Made by a program: the position numbers and the translations under genes
Notes under the pieces: generated by a model
The model's database searches: none
What the model saw: the letters and a program-made list of their open reading frames with translations, nothing else
What the model was told of the DNA's origin: nothing
Assembly (NCBI GenBank): GCA_033297075.1
Contig: MU858073.1
Location: 62,001 to 126,000 of the forward strand
DNA: 64,000 nt
From: Rhypophila decipiens
Lineage: Eukaryota > Ascomycota > Sordariomycetes > Sordariales > Naviculisporaceae
Direction: 5' to 3'
Part shown: in pieces, positions 57,570 to 64,000 of the stretch
Layout: each line of letters begins with the position of its first letter
How positions within the stretch are numbered: position 1 is the stretch's first letter

Positions 57570-59918
57570 ATGCTTCGCTCCGCCGTGAGGCCGCAAGGCT
57601 GGTCTTGGTCGAGATGCCTGCTCCGGAAGGCGGCTCCAATACGACAAACACGAGATCTGTCGTTATGGTCTCGCTCCGCCTCAGCCGTGAGCGCTGATCC
57701 CGCGCCGGGCTTACCGGTTTCGCATGCGCCAGGAGGGACACAGCACAATGATGAGCTTCTGCGCAAGATATTCGACAACACGGAAGTTTGGAGCCAGTTT
57801 GCGGCACGAGATGGACGACGCCAAAGTGTGGGCCTCTTCCGCAATCCCTATCTCAGCCGCCCAGATGGGTTTCTCACCTATGCCAAGATCAGTCTTAGGC
57901 GGGCCAAAGCGATCGTAGATAGAGTATTGACCGCATCGACCGTCGACGAGTACCGGCGCGTGGTGCGGCAGTTGGACCGGCTGAGCGACATCCTCTGCAG
58001 AGTGCTGGACATGTCGGATTTCGTCCGGGTCACTCATCCGGATCATACGACACGCATACGGGCAGATGAGGCCTGGGAGATGGTGTACCGCTATATGAAC
58101 GAGCTCAATACCATGACGGGTCTCAACGACCAATTAGGGAAGGCCATGGACAATCCAGACGTCACACGCACCTGGACAGAGGAAGAAAAGACTGTAGCGG
58201 AGGTGTTGAAGCTCGATTTCACCAAATCGGCAGTAAACCTTCCAAAACAGAATCGAGACCAATTTGTCGAGATATCTTCAGAGATCAGCCAGGTCGGAAA
58301 CATGTTCATGCAAACCATCGGGGCAGAGCGGAATACTGTAAAGCTTCCCAAACTCGGCCAACGCGTTCCCATTGGGGGGTCCCAAGCCTCCCTTATACTG
58401 CGCAGCTCAAGAGACGAAGAAATCCGGAAAATTGTCTACACGGCTGCTCGGACGGCCAACAAGACGTCGGTAGGGCATCTCAACAGGTTGATGAGATTGA
58501 GGAGCGAGCTGGCCCTGCTTTCTGGCTTCGAGAGCTACGGCCACCTGGCTCTGCGCGACCGGATGATGGCCAAGGATCCAGAGTCTGTAAAAGAGTTCTT
58601 ACAGGCGTTGACTGCGAGCAACCAACCCGCAGTACAACAAGAAGTGGCAGCTCTGCTGGCAGAGAAGGCCAAGGTTGATCCGTCTGCCACTGCTATCGAA
58701 CCATGGGACAGGGAATTCTACTCCGAGACGGTACGCCACTCGTTGAGATCTAAACGGCGCTATGATGATTTCATGCAATCATACTTTTCCCTGGGAACCG
58801 TCATCCAGGGCATGTCCAGGCTATTCACTCGCTTATATGGCATCCGGCTCGAGCCTAGGGAGGTCTTGCCAGGCGAGACATGGCATCCTGCCATCCGGCG
58901 TCTGGATGTGATTTCCGACGTGGATGGCCATGTCGCTGTTCTGTACTGTGACTTGTTCTACCACCCAGACAAACAGCCGAACCCGGCCCACTTTACGCTT
59001 CGGTGCTCCCGCGAGATACTGGAAGATGAACTGGTCGAATACGGCCAGATGCTAGAAACCGACGAGGGCAAGAACCTATTCACCTCGCGCGAGGATGCCG
59101 CCAACGACGGCATGTCCTTCTCAACCAACGAAGGCGCCGTCAAGCAGCTTCCAACCATAGTCCTTACATGTGATTTTCCCACCAACACACGTTCGAGTCG
59201 GGGACCAGCGCTGCTCAGCTTTCCCCAGGTCGAGACGCTCTTCCACGAGATGGGCCACGCCATCCACTCGGTCCTGGCCCGCACTTCTCTCCAGAACGTG
59301 GCCGGAACAAGATGCGCCACCGACCTGGCCGAGCTGCCCTCCACCCTGATGGAATACTTTGCGGCCGACCCGACAGTCCTCGCCATGTTTGCGCGGCACT
59401 ACGAGACGGACAAGGCTCTCGACTACAACCAAGTAATCGACCACCTCCGCCAGTCGCGCAGGTTCGAGGCGCTGGATACGGAGAACCAGATCATCCTCGC
59501 CATGCTGGACCAGGTCCTCCACTCAAAGGAGGCTTCCAACCCTAGCCTCGATTCTACCGCCATATTCCACAACATCCAGCGTCAGTACGGTTCTCTACCG
59601 CCTGACCCGCCAGGGACGCGATGGCAGGGTTTCTTTGGGCATCTGTTTGGGTATGGGAGTACATATTACGCCTACCTCTTTGATCGCGTCTTGGCTCAGC
59701 GGGTCTGGAACGTGGTGTTCAACGCCGGCCGGGATGGGGCCGCGCTGGACAGGAAGAACGGTGAGCATCTGAAAGAAAATCTCCTCAAGTGGGGTGGTAG
59801 TCGTGATCCGTGGAAGTGTCTTGCCAGCACGCTGCGAGAAGACCGGCTTGCCGAGGGTGGTAAAGAAGCCATGGCGTTGGTTGGTAGTTGGGGCGCTGGT
59901 AGCCATCTTGAGAAATAG
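57570..59918 (+). CDS. oct1: Mitochondrial intermediate peptidase Oct1 (M3 metallopeptidase)
   Basis: Single open frame, 782 aa, the usual size for fungal Oct1. The N-terminus is Arg/Ser-rich with no acidic residues for the first 40 or so residues (MLRSAVRPQGWSWSRC), a mitochondrial targeting sequence. The zinc site HEMGH is at about residues 559-563 (VETLFHEMGHAIHSVLART), followed by the downstream region ATDLAELPSTLMEYFA that supplies the third ligand Glu in family M3. The C-terminal part (YGSTYYAYLFDRVLAQRVW) is typical. Oct1 removes an octapeptide from proteins already cut by the matrix processing peptidase, including respiratory-chain subunits. No intron is needed. Confidence 0.95.
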   Translation: MLRSAVRPQGWSWSRCLLRKAAPIRQTRDLSLWSRSASAVSADPAPGLPVSHAPGGTQHNDELLRKIFDNTEVWSQFAARDGRRQSVGLFRNPYLSRPDGFLTYAKISLRRAKAIVDRVLTASTVDEYRRVVRQLDRLSDILCRVLDMSDFVRVTHPDHTTRIRADEAWEMVYRYMNELNTMTGLNDQLGKAMDNPDVTRTWTEEEKTVAEVLKLDFTKSAVNLPKQNRDQFVEISSEISQVGNMFMQTIGAERNTVKLPKLGQRVPIGGSQASLILRSSRDEEIRKIVYTAARTANKTSVGHLNRLMRLRSELALLSGFESYGHLALRDRMMAKDPESVKEFLQALTASNQPAVQQEVAALLAEKAKVDPSATAIEPWDREFYSETVRHSLRSKRRYDDFMQSYFSLGTVIQGMSRLFTRLYGIRLEPREVLPGETWHPAIRRLDVISDVDGHVAVLYCDLFYHPDKQPNPAHFTLRCSREILEDELVEYGQMLETDEGKNLFTSREDAANDGMSFSTNEGAVKQLPTIVLTCDFPTNTRSSRGPALLSFPQVETLFHEMGHAIHSVLARTSLQNVAGTRCATDLAELPSTLMEYFAADPTVLAMFARHYETDKALDYNQVIDHLRQSRRFEALDTENQIILAMLDQVLHSKEASNPSLDSTAIFHNIQRQYGSLPPDPPGTRWQGFFGHLFGYGSTYYAYLFDRVLAQRVWNVVFNAGRDGAALDRKNGEHLKENLLKWGGSRDPWKCLASTLREDRLAEGGKEAMALVGSWGAGSHLEK

Positions 59919-60802
59919 AATGATGGTGAGCCGACCCTTTTGTTCGTTCCTAAGAAGCTTAAAGCCCACCCACCAATTGTAGTAGTATTCTGTGTAGATA
60001 ATAGATATGTATAGACTTTTCGCCTTTGGTTTCCTCCTCGGTGATCTCAGTGCTCTCCATCTTTTCCCAAGGGCCTCCCTCAGCAAGCATCATTAATGAC
60101 CTGAGGGGCCTGGAGCTTTTTGCTTTTTTGAATTTTCTGTCTGGACTTTCATCTTCTCCTTTTCCCGGGAAGAAAGAGGAAGAAATGATTCTTCTTCTAC
60201 CTACGTGTTCTATGTCGGTATAATAAGTGTCTATGACTTTTAGCGACTAATAGTTTCTAGATAGATGAACTTAAAATATTGAACTTGATTCTTTGTATTA
60301 TGCTCTTTTCTAAAGAAGGAAAGCATTAACTGTCTTGCCCTGCCTAGATAGCCCAGCGACTAAATAAAAAGCCCGGATGCTAACTATGTACTGTATAACC
60401 TCGACAGGCGGCAAACGTATTAAGTATGTATGTACTAATTGTTCCTTTTCCCTTCCAAGTCCCAACCCAGCCATCCATTCCATTCATTCAATCATACCTC
60501 ATGAGAGTCATTTGAACCAGCCAAACAAGAAACAACATGGGCGGCTATGAATTGAAGAAGGAAGAAGAAGAAGGAAAAAGAAAAGATGCAAGCCCAACCC
60601 AAAGAATGCACCAACACCAATGTATGCAAGAATGAACGAGAAAGAAAAGAAAACCCCCATTCAAGGTCTCAGACCAGGATAGTATGTATCCTCGTGCCAA
60701 TTAATGCACTCCCTAGTCACCATTAGATAGTAGAGAAATATTGGATATATCGGGCAGGAAGCAAAACCAGGCTCCATCTCGACACTCCTCATCTCTTATT
60801 AT
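59919..60802. other. Convergent 3' intergenic region
   Basis: AT-rich 884 nt between convergent genes, with purine-rich GAAGAAG patches near 60555-60580; no coding signal. Confidence 0.5.
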
Positions 60803-62631
60803 TCAGCAACCACCATAGCGAACACCTCTCTTACCAAGCTCCTTCCTCCCAATAGCATCCTCAGGCCAGACCCAACCGCGAGATCGCTTAGCCTCGCGCT
60901 TCTCAGCCAGCTGCGGCTGCGGCATCCAGTCGTCGCGAGCCAGAGCCTTGCGACGGGTCCCCTCAGCAGGGGCACCAATCTCGGCGCGCCAGTGAGCTTG
61001 ACCATTCTGGGGCTCGTCGGCAGCAAACATGCACAAGCCCCAGAGGGCAAGGCAGGCAGTCAGCCTGACCTCGTCGACATCAGCGGGGATACCGGCAAGG
61101 ACGTTGCCATCGGCTGACTTGGCAGCCAGCTGGACGCTCCCCACCTCAAGGTATCCAAAGTGGGGGGTCTTTTCCGTGCCGTTGCGCACAAAGACGAGCT
61201 CGATCTCTGTGAGGATGAAGCCGTAGCGGCAGCCGTGCTCGCGCATGGCGTGGTGCAGGTGCGAGAGGCCGCGGAGGTACTCGACCCGCTTGACGTTGCC
61301 CTCGACCCGCATGCCCGTGTTGAACCGGTCGAAGCTCTTTACGAGCCCGACGACGCGGGCAGAGGGCTTTCCGCCAAAGATGGTGGCGGCTGAAGCCGAC
61401 TCGCCGGCGACGTTGGCGACAAACATGCAGTCGGTGGCCATGCCGGAATTGTTGCCAGTCACGGCAGCAGCTGCGTTCTTGGAGGGGATGGACAGCTGGA
61501 GTGGGCGCTGAGAGCAGAGCATCAAGGCATTGTTGATCTTGGGCAGGTAGTGGGCTGCGTAGATGGAATGCAGGGCAGACTCGGTCTCGGGGTGCCTTGA
61601 TGTGCTCGCTGGGTTGGGGAGAAGAGCAGCCGAGACCGGGACAGAGAGGCAAGCCGAGGCACCGGGAAGGCTGAGGATGCTGGACGCGGTGAAGTCGGTC
61701 CAGGGGCGGATTTGGCGAACATCCCACCAAAAGTGCTTGGTGTTGGGATCCCGAAGGGGAAAAGAGATGGTGTGAACGAGAGAAGGTGCCGGGTTGGGCG
61801 CTGTGAGGTAGGAAAAGAGTGTGGTGGAAGGAGTCATGTCGGGGGTGATGGGTGCGGCCGCGGCAAGAGGAGACGGGGCGCGGGGCGCAAACTGCTGGTA
61901 GGTGAAGGAGTCGCTGGGAGCAAGGTGCGTCTGAGATTGCGACTGAGGCTCCGGTGTGGGACTTGGGCTCAAGCTGGACCGAGCTGGCACATATGTGGGC
62001 ATCTGGCGGTAGGTTGGGAAACCATACTTCTCAATCGAGACATTGTCGAGGCTGCATGACGATGCCCTGCGGCTGTGGTCCATGGCAGGCTCACTTGCAA
62101 AGTTCATGTAGAAGTTGGAAGCATCAGCCGTCTCGGTGAATGACAGAGCAGCAGAGTAAGGAATGACTCCTGGGTTGGTGTAGCTGCGCTGGTGGGATGG
62201 GCGGAACGAGGCATTCTTGGTAGCCCTTGCCTGAGCCGGAACAGTCCGGGCACGCTTGGGAGCCGGAGCTACGACTTCGGAAGGCATGAAGGCCTGGTCC
62301 TGGCTCCGGATCTTGGGAAGAAGGAGAGGCCCATGAGTCCGGACGGGAGACCGTGCTGGAGTGGTCCGCCTTGTGCTCACAGTAGGAGCCGAGTCTGAAG
62401 GCGATGACTCGAACGAGTAAACGGATCCATGTGAGCTTGAACGGTTGTGGCTGGGAATGAAAGGGACCTCGAGAAGAGACGGATCAAAAGTGAAGCTCGG
62501 AGGCGTGGTGGGATCGCAATGCGGGAAGGTGAAGTCAAAGGTGACATCCGCTGCCAGACTAATGAGTGTGTTAGCTATGATCCCAGACTTTTGCTTGATG
62601 CCCAGAGAAATGCCAGCACTTACGTGGACAT
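60803..62631 (-). CDS. Fungal protein of unknown function with an 8-nt first exon
   Basis: Exons 62631-62624 and 62558-60803 (complement) give 587 aa. The first exon is only ATGTCCAC, ending at GTAAGT; the 65-nt intron has GCTAAC and CATTAG. Joining gives MST|LAADVTFDFTFPHCDPTTPP in the same frame as the long second exon, which remains open upstream of its first internal ATG (62380). The N-terminal half is Ser/Pro-rich disorder with a basic patch (PKRARTVPAQARATK). From about residue 270 a folded domain is likely (FWWDVRQIRPWTDFTASSIL, ...YGFILTEIELVFVRNG...FGYLEVGSVQL), ending in an Arg/Lys-rich tail. I do not recognise the family; nuclear location is a guess from the basic patches. Confidence 0.78.
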
Positions 62632-64000
62632 GATTGTTGACTGGTTTGGGCTATGTGTCTCCTGAGACACACGGCTTGTACGATTATGCTGTAAGGATGA
62701 GTAATTACTGAGAGTCCGGCTCCGGGATGGTTGGTTGAATCTTTTTTGAGAGACGGAATGAAGGAGATGAAGGGCGGGGAGGAGGAAGGGGTGAGGACCT
62801 CTCCTGAGAAGTCGTGATGATGCTTGGAAGCGGTGATGCTTGATGATGGGATGGGAAGAACAGACAAGAGGAAGATGAGGACAACAAGATATATACTTGT
62901 TCTCGTCGCGAGATCACCGAGCCAGGTCCATAGGCTCAGGATGGCCGGGCAGATGCGGACCCATGATGCAGCAGCCCAACTCGCGTTCGAGGAGTGATGG
63001 GTAGGGAACGGGATGCCGGACGCGCGAGATGTCGACCTAGACGCAGGACGTAACCCGAGCTAGGGAAGACACCTCGTAGCTAGCATGGCATTGCGTGTAC
63101 CGCGAGCGAGGCGAGGCGTGTATTCCGTGACCCATGTCAAGGCGGGTAGACAGGGTAGAATGCCAGGCTAGTACATGATGCAAAGTCGTAGCCGTTGTGG
63201 TCCCTCCCATGGGCCGTTGTTCATACCTCGAGGTACGTACCTTGGGCCATGGGAGATGCGGCCACACGCCTCCTCTGATTGAGATGGATGAAAATAAACC
63301 TGAAACGCGGAAAAGATGGCGCCCAGCAAGACCTCTCATGTTGCTCAACGTCCAAAAGACGGGGAAGCCTAGACAGGATAGGACCGACCTCGTCCTTGTT
63401 CGAGATTATCTAACCCGAACGAGGCACCTTGTCACTTGACGCACGACGGGAGAGGATTCAAGAAGCACAAAGTGTGGCTGGCCAAGCAAATCCGGAGAGA
63501 AGTACTTTTGTATCAAATTGTTCAAAACAGCCCCTTTGGCCTAGGAAACACAAGACCCGAGGTATATGCTACACAGCTTGTGTAGAAGGCCGCTGCGCAT
63601 CTTGGTCGGCGGCTCTTGTGGTAACCCCGGGTAGCAACATCAGACGAGCGCTGGGTGAAAAGAAATTGGAATCCTGAGTGTAGAGCATGGGGGAGGAAGT
63701 GTCCATGTCAGGCGAGAAAGTAAAAGATGATTCCACTCTCGGAATGTCCTGATCCATCGCCATCCCCTCCAAAGAGAGAAAGAGCATCTGGACAAGCGGG
63801 TTGCAACGAGGAAAGAGCAAGGCGCCAAAGTACCCAGCAAAAGTGGCCGGCCCGGTTCGCACTGTCAGCCGGGAAGGCACAGTATGGCCCAGACCAGTGT
63901 GAACTAGACCGACAAGTAACAAAAGTCCGATGGGAGTTTTGTGCAAGAGAGGTACCGAGCTTCCTGCAGCTCGCCTCATTTTTGCTTGTTTCGTTCGAAA
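62632..64000. other. Intergenic region at the window end
   Basis: Promoter of the minus-strand gene and otherwise nothing supported. A 136-codon minus-strand frame near 63569-63979 has no clear protein features. Confidence 0.5.

Noticed and set aside
57711..59522. Long frames on the strand opposite Oct1
   Set aside because: Shadows of the strongly biased Oct1 coding sequence.
63569..63979. 136-codon minus-strand frame with a hydrophobic N-terminus
   Set aside because: The hydrophobic stretch could mimic a signal anchor, but the rest shows no protein-like pattern and there is no splice or start support.
1..64000. CRISPR array, secondary-metabolite cluster, autonomous transposon or rRNA genes
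   Set aside because: No regularly spaced direct repeats, no PKS/NRPS/terpene synthase or transposase motifs, and no 5S-like sequence found by reading both strands.

Overview
The window is a piece of nuclear genome from a filamentous ascomycete (Pezizomycotina, most likely a Sordariomycete). Four things point there: short introns with GTAAGT/GTGAGT donors, CTAAC-type branch sites and CAG/TAG acceptors; a PRO1/NosA-type Zn2Cys6 developmental regulator; a CLIP-170 homologue ending in two zinc knuckles; and TACCTA-rich intergenic DNA. I see no bacterial, viral or CRISPR features. All exon structures below were joined by hand from splice signals and reading-frame continuity and have not been checked against transcripts.

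Layout. 1-8.4 kb (+ strand): a CLIP-170-like microtubule plus-end protein, an Env7/STK16-type kinase and a signal-peptide/TM protein with a polyhistidine tract. 9.0-11.6 kb (-): a large disordered coiled-coil protein with a cryptic in-frame intron. 11.6-16.6 kb: gene-poor. 16.7-26.1 kb (-): Hcs1/SMUBP2-type helicase, DUF202 membrane protein, Shr3-type ER chaperone for amino-acid permeases, and a Cys-rich single-pass surface protein. 26.1-31.7 kb: gene-poor, holding a 520-bp TIR element (MITE) flanked by TA. 31.7-33.9 kb (-): the PRO1/NosA-like regulator. 33.9-44.9 kb: an 11-kb divergent intergenic region with a dense array of a TGGGC(A/T)AATT motif. 44.9-47.6 kb (+): SAM + PH (Boi-like) protein. 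48.5 kb: a tRNA-like element.

49.5-62.6 kb holds a run of nuclear genes for mitochondrial proteins: a superoxide-dismutase-fold mitoribosomal protein, the thiamine pyrophosphate carrier Tpc1, a MICOS Mic26/Mic27 subunit, and the intermediate peptidase Oct1 (divergent from the MICOS gene). Two conserved-looking unknowns, at 51.5 and 60.8 kb, flank or interrupt the run.

There is no single operon-like system or secondary-metabolite cluster. The least explained signals are the motif array in the long region between the PRO1-like gene and the SAM-PH gene, the MITE, and the oddly built tRNA-like locus.
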